Below, piece by piece: positions 11,880-24,067 of a DNA stretch of 64,000 nt; within the stretch, counting starts at the first letter, position 1, and each line of letters opens with the position of its first letter. The translations under genes were made by a program, and so were the position numbers. The notes below the pieces were generated by a model that was given only the letters and a program-made list of their open reading frames with translations, did no database searches and was not told the DNA's origin. This stretch comes from Delphinapterus leucas (Eukaryota > Chordata > Mammalia > Artiodactyla > Monodontidae): positions 13,166,105-13,230,104 of the forward strand of contig NW_022098031.1 of the NCBI RefSeq assembly GCF_002288925.2. Reading direction: 5' to 3'.

Positions 11880-12501
11880 GATGGACCTAGAGTCTGTCAT
11901 ACAGAGTGAAGTAAGTCAGAAAGAGAAAAACAAATACCGTATGCTAACACATATATATGGAATCTAAAAACNNNNNNNNNNNNNNNNNNNNNNNNNNNNN
12001 NNNNNNNNNNNNNNNNNNNNNNNNNNNNNNNNNNNNNNNNNNNNNNNNNNNNNNNNNNNNNNNNNNNNNNNTGAAGTAAGTCAGAAAGAGAAAAACAAAT
12101 ACCGTATGCTAACACATATATATGGAATCTAAAAAAAAAAAAAAAAAGGTTCTGAAGAACCTAGGGGCAGGATAGGAATAAAGATGCAGACAAAGAATGT
12201 ACTTGAGGACACGGGGAGTGGGAAGGATAATCTGGGATGCAGTGAGAGACTGGCATGGACATATATACACTACCAAATGTAAAATAGATAGCTAGTGGGA
12301 AGCAGCCACATAGCACAGGGAGATCAGCTCGGTGCTTTGTGACCACCTAGAGGGGTGGGATAGGGAGGGTGGGAGGGAGACGCAAGAGGGAGGAGATATG
12401 GGGATATATGTATATGTATAGCTGATTCACTTTGTTATAAGGCAGAAACTAACACACCATTGTAAAGCAATTATACTCCAATAAAGATGTTAAAAGAAAA
12501 A
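11880..12501 (+). mobile_element. 5'-truncated L1 nested in ORF1 of the larger L1
   Basis: The insert begins in the last part of ORF2 ('gatggacctagagtctgtcatacagag', compare 17061-17090 in the host L1) and runs through an L1 3' UTR to an AATAAA and poly(A) at 12480-12501. It is flanked by a perfect 19-bp duplication, aaaaagaatggaggcaaag, at 11861-11879 and 12502-12520. The duplication proves a separate target-primed insertion. The assembly gap lies inside it, so its true length is unknown. Confidence 0.93.
11972..12071. other. Assembly gap (100 N)
   Basis: There are exactly 100 undetermined bases, the conventional placeholder for a gap of unknown size. The 64 bases before it (11907-11970) and after it (12072-12135) are identical, so the gap edges may be the same stretch represented twice. 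Confidence 0.98.
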
Positions 12502-13351
12502 AAAAAGAATGGAGGCAAAGATCGAGAAGATGCAAGAAATGTTTAACAAAGACCTAGAAGAATTAAAGAACAAGCACCTAGAAGAATTAAAGAACAAACA
12601 AACAGAGATGAATAATACAATAGCTGAAATGAAAAATACACTAGAAGGAATCAATAGCAGAATAACTGCGGCAGAAGAACAGATAAGTGACCTGGAAGAC
12701 AGAATGGTGGAATTCACTGCCACGCAACAGAATAAAGAAAAAAGAATGAAAAGAAATGAAGACAGCCTAAGAGACTTCTGGGACAACATTAAATACACCA
12801 ACATTCACATTATAGGAGTCCCAGAAGGAGAAGAGAGAGAGAAAGGACCTTAGAAAATATTTGAAGAGATTATAGTCAAAAACTTCCCTAAGATGGGAAA
12901 GGAAATAGCCACCCAAGTCCAGGAAGCGCAGAGAGTCCCAGGCAGGATAAACCCAAGGAGAAACACGCTGAGACACATAATAATGAAATTGACAAAATTA
13001 AAAACAAAGAAAAATTATTAAAAGCAACAAGGGAAAAATGACAAATGACATACAAGGGAACTCCCATATGGTTAACAGCTGATTTCTCAGCATAAACTCT
13101 ACAAACCAGAAGAGAGTGGCACAATATATTTAAAGTGATGAAAGGGAAGAACCTACAACCAAGATTACTCTACCTGGAAAGGATCTCTTTCAGATTCGAC
13201 AGAGAAATCAAAAACTTTACAGACAAGCAAAAGCTAAGAGAATTCAGCACCACCAAACCAGCTCTACAACAAATGCTAAGGGAACTTCTCTAAGTGGGAA
13301 ACACAAGAGAAGAAATGGACCTACATAAGCAAACCCAAAATAATTAAGAAA

Positions 13352-16300
13352 ATGGTAATAGAAACATACATATTGATAATTGCCTTAAATGTGAATGGAT
13401 TAAATGATCCAACCAAAAGACACAGGCTCACTGAATGGATACAAAAACAAGACCTGTATATATGCTGTTTACAAGAGACCCACCTCAGACCTAGGGACAC
13501 ATACAGACTGAGAGTGAGGGAATGGAAAAAGATATTCCATGCAAATGGAAATCAAAAGAAAGCTGGAGTAGCAATACTCATATCAGATAAAATAGACTTT
13601 AAAATAAAGAATGTTACAAGAGACAAGGAAGGACACTACATAATGATCAAGGGATAAATCCAAGAAGAAGATATAACAATTATAAATATATATGCACCCA
13701 ACATAGGAGCACCACAATACATAAGGCAAATGCTAACAGCTATAAAAGATGAAATCGACAGTAATACAATAATAGTGGGGGATTTTTAACACCTCACTTA
13801 CACCAATGGACAGATCATCCAGACAGAAAATTAATAAGGAAACACAAGCTTTAAATGACACCATAGACGAGATAGATTTAATTGATATTTATAGGACATT
13901 CCATCCCAAAACAGCAGATTACACTTTCTTCTCACGTACACATGGAACATTCTCCAGGATAGATCATATCTTGGGTCACAAATCAAGCCTTTGTAAATTT
14001 AAGAAAATTGAAATCATATCAAGCATCTTTTCCAACCACAATGCTATGAGATTAGAAATAAATTACAGGGGAAAAAACGTAAAAAGCACAAACACATGGA
14101 GGCTAAACAATACACTACTTAACAACCAAGAGATCACTGAAGAAATCAAAGAGGAAATAAAAGCAAACCTAGAGACAAATGACAACAAAAACACGGTGAT
14201 CCAAAACCCATGGGATGCAGCAAAAGCAATACAATCCTACCTCAAGAAACAAGAAAAAAATCTCAAATAAACAATCTAACCTTACACCTGAGGGAACTAG
14301 AGAAAGAAGAGCAAACAAAACCCAAAGTTAGTAGAAGGAAAGATATCTTAAAATCAGAGCAGAAATAAATGAGATAGAAACAATAGCAATGATCAATAAA
14401 ACTAAAAGCTGGTTCTTTGAGAAGATAAACAAAATTAATAAACCTTTAGCCAGACTCATCAAGAAAAAGATGGAGAGGACTCAAATCAATAAAATTAGAA
14501 ATGAAAAACGAGAAGTTACAATGGACATCACAAAAATGCAAAGCATCTTAAGAGACTATTACAAGAAACTCTATGCCAATAAAATGGACAATCTGGAAGA
14601 AATGGACAAATACTTAGAAAGGTATAACCTTCCAAGACTGAACCAGGAAGAAATAGAAAATATGAACAGACCAATCACAAGTAATGCAGTTGAAACTGTG
14701 GTTAAAAATCTTCCAACAAACAAAATCCAGGACCATATGGCTTCACAGGTGAATTCTATCAAACATCTAGAGAAGAGCTAACACACATCTCTCTCAAACT
14801 CTTCCAAAAAATTGCAGAGGAAGGAACACTCCCACATTCATTCTATGAAGCCACCGTCACCCCACCCTGACACCAAAACCAGACAAAGATACTACAAAAA
14901 AAGAAAATCACAGACCAATATCACTGATGAATATAGATGCAAAAACCCTCAAAAAAATAGTAGGAAACAGAATCCAACAACACATTAAAAGGATCATACA
15001 CCATGATCAAGTGGGACTTATCACAAGGATGCAAGGATTCTTCAATATTTGCAAATCAATCAGTGTGATACACCATATTAACAAATTGAAGAATAAAAAC
15101 TATATGATCATCTCAGTAGATGCAGAAAAAGCTTTTGACAAAATTCAGCACCCACTTATGATAAAAACTCTCCAGAAAGTGGACATATTATATTGAGGAA
15201 CCTACCTCAACATAATAGAGCCCATATATGACAAACCCAGAGCAAACATCATTCTCAGTGGTGAAAAACTGAAAGCATCTCCTCTAAGATCAGGAACAAG
15301 ACAAGGATGTCCACTCTTGCCACTATTATTCAACATAGTTTTGGAAGTACTAGCCATGGCAATCAGAGAAGAAAAAGAAATAAAAGGAATACAAGTTGGA
15401 AAAGAAGAAGTAAAACTGTCACTGTTTTCAGATGACATTATACTATACATAGAGATTCCTAAAGATGTCACCAGAAAACTACTAGAACTAATCAATGAAT
15501 TTGGTAAAGTTGCAGGATACAAAATTAATGCACAGAAATCTCTTGCATTCCTATATACTAACAATAAAATATCAGAAAGAAAAATTAAGGAAACAATCCC
15601 ATTCACCATTGCATCAAAAAGAATAAAATACCTAGGAATAAACCTACCTAAGGAGGTAAAAGACCTGTACTCAGAAAACTATAAGATAATGATGAAAGAA
15701 ATCAAAGATGACATAAACAGATGGAGAGATATGCCATGTTCTTGGATTGGAAGAATCAATATTGTGAAAATGACGATACTACCCAAAGCAATCTACAGAT
15801 TCATTGCAATCCCTATCAAATTACCAATGGCATTTTTTACAGAGCTAGAACAAAAAATCTTAAAATTTGTATGGAAACACAAAAGACCCCGAATAACAAA
15901 AACAGTCTTGAGGGAAAAAAACGGAGCTGGAGGAATCAGACTCCCTGCCTTCAGAGTATATTACAAAGCTACAGTAATCAAGACAATGTGGTACTGGCAC
16001 AAAAACAGAAATATAGATCAATGGAACAGGATGGAAAATGCAGAGATAAACCCTTGCACCTGTGGTCAACTAATCTATGACAAAGGAAGCAAGGGTACAC
16101 AATGGAGAAAAGACAGTCTCTTCAATAAGTGGTGCTGGGAAAACTGGACAGCTACATGTAAAAGAATGAAATTAGAACACTCCCTCACACCATACACAAA
16201 AATAAACTCAAAATGGATTAAAGACCTACATGTAAGACCAGACACTATAAAATTCTAGAGGAAAATATAGGAAGAACACTCTTTGACGTAAATCACAGCA

Positions 16301-17160
16301 AGATCCTTTTTGACCCACCTCCTAGGGTAATGGAAATAAAAACAAAAATAAACAAATGAGACGTAATGAAGCTTAAAAGCTTTTGCACAGCAAAGGAAAC
16401 TATAAACAAGATGAAAAGACAACCCTCAGAATGGGAGAAAATATTTGCAAACGAATCAACGGACAAAGGATTAATCTCCAAAATATATAAACAGCTCATG
16501 CAGCTCAATATTAAAAAGACAAATAACCCAATCAAAAAATGGGCAGAAGACCTAAATAGACATTTCTCCAAAGAAGGCATACAGATGGCCAAGATGCACA
16601 TGAAAAGCTGCTCAACATTACTAATTATTAGAGAAATGCAAATCAAAACTACAATGAGGTATCACCTCACACCGGTTAGAATGGACATCATCAGAAAATC
16701 TACAAACAACAAATGCTGGAGAGGGTATGGAGAAAAGGGAACCCTCTTGCACTGTTGGTGGGAATGTAAATTGATACAGCCACTATGGAGAACAGTATGG
16801 ATGTTCCTTAAAATACTAAAAATAGAATTACCATATGACCCAGCAATTCCATTATTGGGCATATACCCACAGAAAACCATAATTCAAAGAGACACATGTA
16901 CCCCAATATTCATTGCAATGCTATTTACAATAGCCAGGGCATGGAAGCAACCTAAATGCCCATCGACAGATGAATGGATAAAGATGGTGTGGTACATATA
17001 TACAATGGAATATTACTCGGCCATAAAAAGGAAAGAAATTGGGTCATTTGTAGAGATGTGGATGGGCCTAGAGACTGTCATACAGAGTGAAGTTAGTCAG
17101 AAAGAGAAAAACAAATATATTAACACATATATGTGGAATCTAGAAAAATGGTACAGATGA
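13352..17160 (+). pseudogene. L1 ORF2 (endonuclease/reverse transcriptase), decayed
   Basis: ORF2p carries an APE-type endonuclease, a reverse transcriptase and a Cys-rich C-terminus. The endonuclease start (MVIETYILIIALNVNGLND) is at 13352 with ETHLR near 13480. A stop at 13655 and another near 13787 break the domain. The RT core appears as [15 protein letters not shown] (about 15116-15160), then a stop at 15194, then the catalytic block FSDD at 15425-15436 (the usual L1 motif is FADD). The C-terminal part (16366-17160) retains the [13 protein letters not shown] segment and ends in a TGA. Multiple stops and frameshifts make it a relic. Confidence 0.92.
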
Positions 17161-17360
17161 ACCGGTTTGCAAGGCAGAAATAGAGACACAGATGTAGAGA
17201 ACAAACGTATGGACACCAAGGGGGGAAAGCGGCGGGGGTGGTGGTGGTGGTGATGGGATGAACTGGGAGATTGGGATTGACATATATAACTAATATGTAT
17301 AAAATGGATAACTAATAAGAACCTGCTTATAAAAATAAATAAATAAATAAAGGATATGCA

Positions 17361-18545
17361 TAATTCACACGTTATTATCAGTACATATTATTGTGTATAT
17401 TTTTATATAGTTATTCCATAAAACAGATTTTTCTTGACTTTAGCAAAGTCATTTATCGCGTTGTAATAAAGGTTTTCATTTAATTTGTGTCATATTGGCA
17501 GTTAGGCTCTAAAGGATTAAACAATAAAATGTGGGTGTATTCAGTGGATACAAAATTGGATCTATTCATGAGTGCATATTAGAGTAAATATAAAGTCAAA
17601 AAGTTAAAATTATTTCTGTCTTTTCACGAAAGTTATTTCTTCTAAATAGATTGTCTACAAAATTTAAAGGCAAAAATACATATGATAATTAATGCATATC
17701 AAAATTTTAAATCAAAATTATTAAACTAAAACTAGTCCATCTCCAAAAAATGTTCATACCAGTGGACTGGTGCTGGGATACTCATGGCAGTTTGACCATG
17801 GGATAAAGAAATGCAGCTGATCCCTTCACAGAGCTAAAGTTCAAGGCTTACCTCTGCAGGGCTCTGTGCCTAATTTACACATATTTAAATTTAAATGTTT
17901 TAGAAAAGTTAATTAAATCTTACTAGGTATTTTCATAAAAGTAAAACCATTTGCAAATCTAGAGTTCAATGTTCATCTAATTACCAATGTAAATAATCAG
18001 TATCATAGTTTATGCATTAGTTAGATCTAGGTCTACATCTGTAAGTTTAAGAGTAATGACAATGTTTAAAATATTGCCAGTTGTTTTTTCAGAAACCATA
18101 TGCAACAGTTTTGAATAATGAGATAGTTGGTGGGTATCTTCCAGGCCACAAATTGGAGCATCAAGAGAAGCAAGAAAATTGATGCTCAGTACTGCTGGGA
18201 AATGATGCTATTTATGTAAGAGGAAAGGTATGACAAGGTTATTTGTCTCTCTTACCTGAGAACTTCCACCGCTCCAATCCTCTTCTCGCTCAAAGCAGTG
18301 TTTCACCTGCAGCACTGGGAATAGCATAACCTGTATACCTTCAGAACAGTCATATGCGTATAGTTCAAGGATATGAGGCAAGAGGTGTTTCCCTGCAGGC
18401 CTGAAGGATGTTAGTCTTGAGAGCAGTGTTTGGGATTACCAGACACGTGCAGGCCTTGAGTGCCAGATCGTAAGTAATAGAGTTCATGAGCTCTTCAATA
18501 AAATGTGTGTGTGTGGTGGTGTGACATGCTGCCAGTATTCTTTAC
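17361..18545. other. Unassigned AT-rich intergenic sequence
   Basis: I recognise no gene or named repeat between the L1 tail and the next L2. Confidence 0.4.
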
Positions 18546-18589
18546 ATAGTGTTACCTCCATGGAGCCCTTGCTTCCTCCAGCAAGAATC

Positions 18590-19830
18590 CTTGAAATCAT
18601 CCTGGACCCCTTTCTTTCACATCCTCTATCAAATCCATCTCCTAATCCTATTGGCATTGACTTCAAAGATAATTCTTGAATTTGACCATGTATCCAGCTT
18701 CTACCACCACTATCGTAACCAAAGCCACTGTTATCTTTCATCTTTTGTTGGTTCTCTGTGCCTCCTCAGTCATCTGGTTCCACTCTTCCCTCCCCTGATG
18801 CCTCCTAAAGTCTATAACAGTAGGCAGTCATCCTCTTAAAACATAAGTAGCAACATGTTGATCCTGAGCTCAAATTACTTCAATGCCTTCCTGCTCCATT
18901 TAGAATAAAGGTTACGGTCTTTGCCATGGTCTACAAGGCGGTCCCTCATTTGCCCCCTCTCCCCCTCTCTTTCTTCATTGCCTGCCGTTTACTCTTTGCT
19001 TGCTGTATTTCAGCCACTGTCAGATACTCCCAGCACATGTCACCCTCGGAGCTTTTGTCCTTCTCATTGCCCATAACTGAAACCCTCTACGCCAGAGTCA
19101 ACCACTAGTCCTGAGCTCATTCCCTGCTGACCCTTTCTAAAAAGCAAACTAACTTTGTCCTCCTCTATTACTTTTTTGTCTTTAGCAATTTTTTAAATTA
19201 AAGTATAGTTGATTTACAATATGGTGTTAATTACTGCTATACAGCAAAATGATTCAGTTATACATGTATACGTTTTTTAATATCCTTTTCCATTATGGTT
19301 TATTGTAGCATACTGAATATAATTCTCTGTGCTATACAGTAGGATCTTGTTGTGTATCCATTCTATATATAAAAGCTTACATCTGCTAACCCAACCTTCC
19401 GCTCCATCCCTCTCCCAACCCCCTTCTCCTCGGCGACCACCAGTCTGTTCTCCACGTCCGTGTTTCTGTTTTGTAGATAGGTTCACTTATGGTGTTTGTC
19501 TATCTCTTTCTGACTTACACTTAGTATGATAATCTCCAGTTGCATCCATGTTGCTGCAAATGGCACTATTTCATTCTTTTTATGGCTGAGTAGTATTCCA
19601 TTGTATATATGTACCACATCTTCTTTAGCCGTTCATCTGTCAATGGACATTTAGGTTGTTTCCATGTCTTGGCTATTGTGAATAGTGCTGCTGTGAATTT
19701 AGGTGCATGTATTTGTTTGAATTATAGTTTTGTCTGGATATATGCCCAGGAGTGGGATTGCTGGATCACTCCTCTATTCTTTTACTTTGCTATATTTTTA
19801 TATTGAGAATAAATAAAAATATAAATTTTT
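18590..19830 (+). mobile_element. L2 remnant split by an L1
   Basis: L2 words on the plus strand run to about 19186 ('gctccatttagaataaaggt', 'tctacaaggcggtccctcat'). They resume at 19770 with 'cttttactttgctatattttt', the usual continuation before the L2 tail. Confidence 0.8.
19187..19769 (-). mobile_element. 5'-truncated L1 inserted in the L2
   Basis: The reversed L1 3' UTR ('taaagtatagttgatttaca', 'gctatacagtaggatcttgt') is followed by the ORF2 end ('gagtagtattccattgtata', 'gtgggattgctggatcac'). Imperfect duplications of about 20 bp starting 'tcctctatt' at 19161 and 19770 mark the target site. Confidence 0.9.
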
Positions 19831-19899
19831 ATTTGGAAGACTTATCAGTACCTGATATAACATATCTATTTTAAAATGTTATGTATCTTTCATCCGGAT

Positions 19900-20310
19900 G
19901 TGTCATTTTAGATTTGGTTTATGTGGTTCAAGGACCTGACTTAATCCCCTTGCTCTGGAGATGGACATTTTACCCAGGTTTGGCCATTCCTGTCCACAGT
20001 GATTGGTTTGAGATTGGACAAGTGGAGCAAATAGGTATCTGCCTAATACTGTTTCTGAAACATTTTGGAAATAGAAGCTCTGATTTTGTTGGAGTTGCTA
20101 AGTTGGAGCTACTAGTAGCCATTCCACCCATCTATGGGAGTAACCGCTTGAAAATAAAGACAACACAGAGGAAATTACGCTTAAGAGAAGGAAAGAGAGA
20201 TTCTTGAATATTTAGTTTGAGCACCTGGATTTTCAGTTCAATGATCCAATCAATTCATCCTTTCACTTAAGCCAATTTGATTTGCAGCCACCAAAAGATC
20301 CTGACGAATA
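19900..20310. repeat. Old interspersed repeat, family not named
   Basis: 'cacttaagccaatttgatttg' and 'aagatcctgacgaatataa' match the end of a mammal-wide repeat I remember only by sequence. A heavily decayed body precedes it. Confidence 0.4.
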
Positions 20311-20429
20311 TAATTACACTGCATTATACCTATATTTACCTCAACATTCCCATACAATGATTTCTGGGTAAATCAGATTTTATTGAAGCATTAGTGTATC
20401 TAAAAAGAATTACCACATGGAGGGTTGTA

Positions 20430-20560
20430 ATAATAATATGATATAGTATATTAATATTATTATCTCAATATATAACATACCAGTTATATAATAATAATAA
20501 TCTAATCTAATAATAATCTAATATAATTATAAATAATCTATAATATAAAAATAAATACCC
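20430..20560. repeat. (TAA)-like AT-rich tract
   Basis: Interleaved taataata and atataat words form a low-complexity tract. Confidence 0.85.
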
Positions 20561-20589
20561 TAAATGTTATACACTAAATACAGCATTTC

Positions 20590-21867
20590 CCGTAGTCTAA
20601 GAGAAAACAACCCAAGAAGTTGAACAATTCACAGGGTGTTTTCTCATCAGTGTTCCGTACCCAACCTTACACCTCTGTCCTCAGATATGTGCCTCTCTTA
20701 AAAAAAATGCCTCTTGTTTCTAAACTCCCATGGGAGAAACTCCACCCACCTTTTGGGAAATCCTACCCTTATACACAGGATTTGGTTTTATTCCCGGGTC
20801 CATCCCTCTTCCCTAGCATTGCATTTCCCGAAGTCTGAGTTTTTCAGCCTATAATAATGCCCAGGGCTGGGAGTGGAATGAGGGAGAGTGGTGGGAAGGG
20901 GTGGCACCAGCAGGCCAATCCAAGGTGGCCTCTGGAATTTCAAGTGCCTCAGAGTAGCCCAGGGCGGCCGTGGGTGTCCCAAATCCAGACTGCTTTTCAG
21001 GTCTCCCTGCTAGGGGGAGTGGCAGACATTTTGTCCAACAAGTATTTCCTCTGGTCCCACAATTAACTGTTGGATCACACACATACAAGCACTAACAATT
21101 CTCAAAGGCAATGTCGTCTAGAAAGCAACGATTTTCTAAGCACCCTCCTGGAGTCTTGCAGAGTTGTGTCAGTTCTTTTTCTTGATCCTACCTCTAACCT
21201 TTATTAGAAATGATACTCTCTCAGTCATGATGGGAGCATGAGAAGGCCTTACATGTGCCATAATGTATAGGAGCTGATTAAATTTTTAGCCCAGGGATCA
21301 TCTTCCTCCCCAGTGTCCTGGTCTGGGGGAAGTGAGATGGGAAGTTGTCTACAGAGGGGACAGTTTCATTAACTTAGTTACAATATCTTTCTCCCCTGTT
21401 GGGTCTGGGGCTCCTTGCAAAGTTCTAAGTTTCACAGCCAGAGTAGATAGTTAATAAACAGGTGCTGGATTAACGAGTGACATCTGCCATGGTTATATTT
21501 AGGATTCATCACTCGTGAATATGTTAATGGACTTTATTTATACACATTACTAAACAAATGGATTTGAAGACTTTATTTTGGGCCAAGCTCTTAGTTTTCC
21601 AGAAGTTGCTGATTAAGATAAAAATATCCGAGAAGGAAAATAAATCCTTAAGCTCCAGTAAAGTGGAATCAGTTCCCATATTGGCCAGAAGAGGGCAGAG
21701 TCCCTGTGGGAATGTGGCAGGATAGATGTATTTTGATACTGCAGAAAGGTTCTGGAGCATAGGCACTGACTAGGGAAGGGAAGAGTAAGTGGCAAAGAGA
21801 ATCTGGTGGGAGACAGAGGAAGAAATAATTTCTAAAAGGTGACATAAGATTTTTAAAATTCTGTTTA
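20590..21867. other. Unassigned intergenic sequence
   Basis: I see no gene or named repeat. A mildly GC-rich patch lies at 20855-21010. Confidence 0.4.
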
Positions 21868-22261
21868 CTTCATCCAAATTCATCATTCATTTATTAATTT
21901 ATTCCTTTATCAAACATTGCTGAGCACTTACTATGTGTCAGACTCTGTGCCTGGGGTGAGCAATGCAGAGATGAACACAGCGGACATGGTCTGGGGAGTG
22001 TACAGACCAGTAAGGGTTACAGGCATTAAACAATTAAGTGTGTGTGTAATTAATGATTTTGATAAGAGCTATGGAAGAAAATAACAGGATGTTATGAGAA
22101 CTGCTTTAAGTTGGAGGAGATCTCTCTGATGAAACCTGATGGTTGAAGAGTCATGTGGAAAGTTAGGAGACACGTGTTCCAGGCAGAAGGAATAGCTCGT
22201 ATGAAGGCCCTGAGGTTGGAGGGGGGTTGGAATCTTCAAGGAATTAAAAGCAGGTCAGTGT

Positions 22262-22312
22262 GGCTGCACAGGGGTAGCGGCTGCACAGGGGTAGCGGCTG
22301 CACAGGGGTAGT
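22262..22312. repeat. 17-bp tandem repeat, three copies
   Basis: The unit ggctgcacaggggtagc is repeated at 22262, 22279 and 22296; the last copy ends in t. The expansion happened inside the L2. Confidence 0.97.
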
Positions 22313-22390
22313 GGCATGAGGTAGATTTGGAGAGATGAATGAGGATCATGCGGGGCCTTTTAAGCCATGCTCAAGGGTTTGGATTGTCTT

Positions 22391-23204
22391 TTTCTTTCAA
22401 TTTGAAAGCAGTCACCGTTTATTAACTGACCAGATTACAGAAATAATCAAGGTAGATACCTTAGTTCATCCTTCTAATAAGCCTATTGATCTGGTGCCAG
22501 CATCTCCACCTTCTAGAAGATGGGTGGTCTTTTTCTTCATTACACCTAGTGGAGAAGACAGTTTGAAGGGTCACGGGAAGTTGTTTGCTTCTCTGAGACG
22601 TTTTCCCACAGAACAGATCTCATGAATCAGATCCTCCATGCAGATGAAGCCACATTTACTAAGTGACTGAGCAATCCACGTGTTACTGTCAGGGCAATTC
22701 ACTTCTTGTTGATTTTGCCGTAGCCAAACTTGTAGATCAGTTCATTCTCTGCCTTCAGGTTTGGGTACCCCCAATGCAATATGTGGTTCCACAATCTTCA
22801 CTGAAGCCTCGTTGAGCTTCACAAAGGTGTCACTGAAGACCTGGAGGAGGCGAAGAAGCTGCAGCACCTTTCGGACCTTTGAGCTCACACCATTGCTACC
22901 TCTGATCCTGATGACAAGTGCCAATCTGGGTTCCTCAGGCACATAGAAGTCGCCAGCTTTTCTTGCCCTCCTAGCCATTCGAATATTGCTTCTGTACATC
23001 TGCCTATACTCCTTGTAACAGTGCTTAGCCTTTTCATTGATGAACTTCCTCCTTGCCTTTCAAAGCATCTTTTGGATAACTTCTCAGGAGCTTGATCTTC
23101 AGCTCTGTGAAATTTCTTTGCTTTTTCTTAACGGTTCCTGGTACAGCAGGAACCTTCTTTTTCTCCTCTTCTGCACCCTCCATGATTCCAGCCAGAAAAG
23201 ACCA
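22391..23204 (-). pseudogene. RPL7: RPL7 processed pseudogene
   Basis: This is an intronless copy of the mRNA for ribosomal protein uL30 (RPL7). The ATG is at 23181-23183 and is followed by [16 protein letters not shown]. The segment 22742-22999 carries the recognisable core ([19 protein letters not shown]), and the stop equivalent is at 22461-22463. The coding part is 723 bp against 747 bp expected for 248 residues. It holds frameshifts (after about codon 35 and after about 22742) and in-frame damage, so it is non-functional. The RPL7 3' UTR follows, with the reversed AATAAA (gtttattaac) near 22418 and a decayed T-rich tail at 22388-22396. Imperfect 15-bp target-site duplications flank it (22376-22390 and 23205-23219). 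It sits inside an L2. Confidence 0.95.
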
Positions 23205-23298
23205 GGTTTGGATATTCTTGTACAAGCAACGGGAAGCCCTGAAAGGGTCTTAAGCAGAGGCATGGATCATCTTATTCATATTTTGAAGATCACTCTGG

Positions 23299-23422
23299 GA
23301 GTTCCCTGGTGGTCCAGTGGTTAGGACTCTGCACTTTCACTGCTGAGGGCCCGGGTTCAATCCCTGGTCAGGGAACTAAGATCCCACAAGCCGCGAGGCG
23401 GGCCAAAAAAAAAAAAAAAAAA
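23299..23422 (+). mobile_element. CHR-1-type SINE with intact target duplication
   Basis: It has the head 'gagttccctggtggtccagt', the box-B-like 'gggttcaatccctgg' and a pure A tail. The 10-bp duplication atcactctgg is at 23289-23298 and 23423-23432. Confidence 0.96.
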
Positions 23423-23863
23423 ATCACTCTGGCTGCAGTGTGGAGAATGAACTGGAGGGCTATTGGGGGAAGCAGGGGTGTTAGGAGGCTGTTACAGTAG
23501 TTCAGGGAAAAGACGATGATAGCTTGGACTAGGGTGGTGACAAAACATGGCAAGAACTGAGTGAATTAGAAACATATTTGAGGACAGACTTGGCAAGGCT
23601 CGGTAATCGGAGGTTGAGAAAAGGTGTCAAATGTTTTCTGACTACTTTCTATCATGAGCAGTTGGGGAAGTCTAGGGAAAGGCAGGCTGGGGGTGTGAGG
23701 ATGGAGAGTGGAGAGTAGAAAATGAAAAGTTCAGTGTTGGATCCCTGTAGCTTGAGATCCCTGTGAGACACCCAAGTGAAGATATTCTGGCCTGGAGCTC
23801 TGAAAGGAGGGCTGAGTGAGAGATTCAAACTTGTGGATCAGCCCTATATAAAAATGGCATCTA

Positions 23864-24067
23864 GGGGCTTCCCTGGTGGCGCAGTGGTTGAGAGTCCGCC
23901 TGCCAATGCAGGGGACATGGGTTCGTGCCCCGGTCTGGGAGGATCCCACGTGCCGCGGAGCGGCTAGGCCCGTGAGCCATGGCCGCTGAGCCTGCGCGTC
24001 CGGAGCCTGTGCTCCGCAACGGGAGAGGCCACAACAGTGAGAGGCCCGCGTATCGCAAAAAAAAAAA
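23864..24067 (+). mobile_element. Short CHR-type SINE with intact target duplication
   Basis: It is complete from 'ggggcttccctggtggcgca' to 'ggcccgcgtatcgcaaaaaa'. The duplication aaaatggcatcta at 23851-23863 and 24068-24080 is perfect. This suggests a fairly recent insertion, although the tail has a few changes. Confidence 0.96.

Larger units (their letters stand above)
11724..13293 (+). pseudogene. L1 ORF1 (ORF1p), interrupted
   Basis: ORF1p is the trimeric RNA-binding chaperone of LINE-1. The start is MKRQKKMYQMKEQDKTPGKQ at 11724. Translation runs to about 11879, resumes after the nested L1 at 12521 with a coiled coil (tandem LEELKNKHLEELKNK) and enters the RNA-recognition domain (HIIGVPEGEERE). 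An in-frame TAG at 12851-12853 cuts it. Relics of the C-terminal domain continue in broken frames to the natural stop TAA at 13291-13293, after a sequence encoding ALQQMLRELL. It is inactivated by at least one insertion and one nonsense change. Confidence 0.9.
10817..17349 (+). mobile_element. Nearly full-length L1 (LINE-1), inactive
   Basis: This L1 retrotransposon has its 5' end at 'caagatggcggagtagaagga', an approximately 900-bp 5' UTR, ORF1, an inter-ORF spacer, ORF2, a short 3' UTR and an (AAAT)n tail at 17330-17349. Without the nested insertion it is about 5.9 kb, the expected full length. Imperfect 11-bp target-site duplications around 'gatatgca' lie at 10806-10816 and 17350-17360. Both ORFs contain stops and frameshifts and ORF1 is split by another L1, so it cannot move. 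Moderate decay suggests an insertion older than the CHR SINEs with intact TSDs. Confidence 0.93.

Noticed and set aside
11897..12115. Minus-strand ORF spanning the gap
   Set aside because: It reads through 100 N and consists of L1 3'-end sequence in the antisense direction.
12801..13293. Active L1 ORF1
   Set aside because: An in-frame TAG at 12851 and later frame changes make it a relic.
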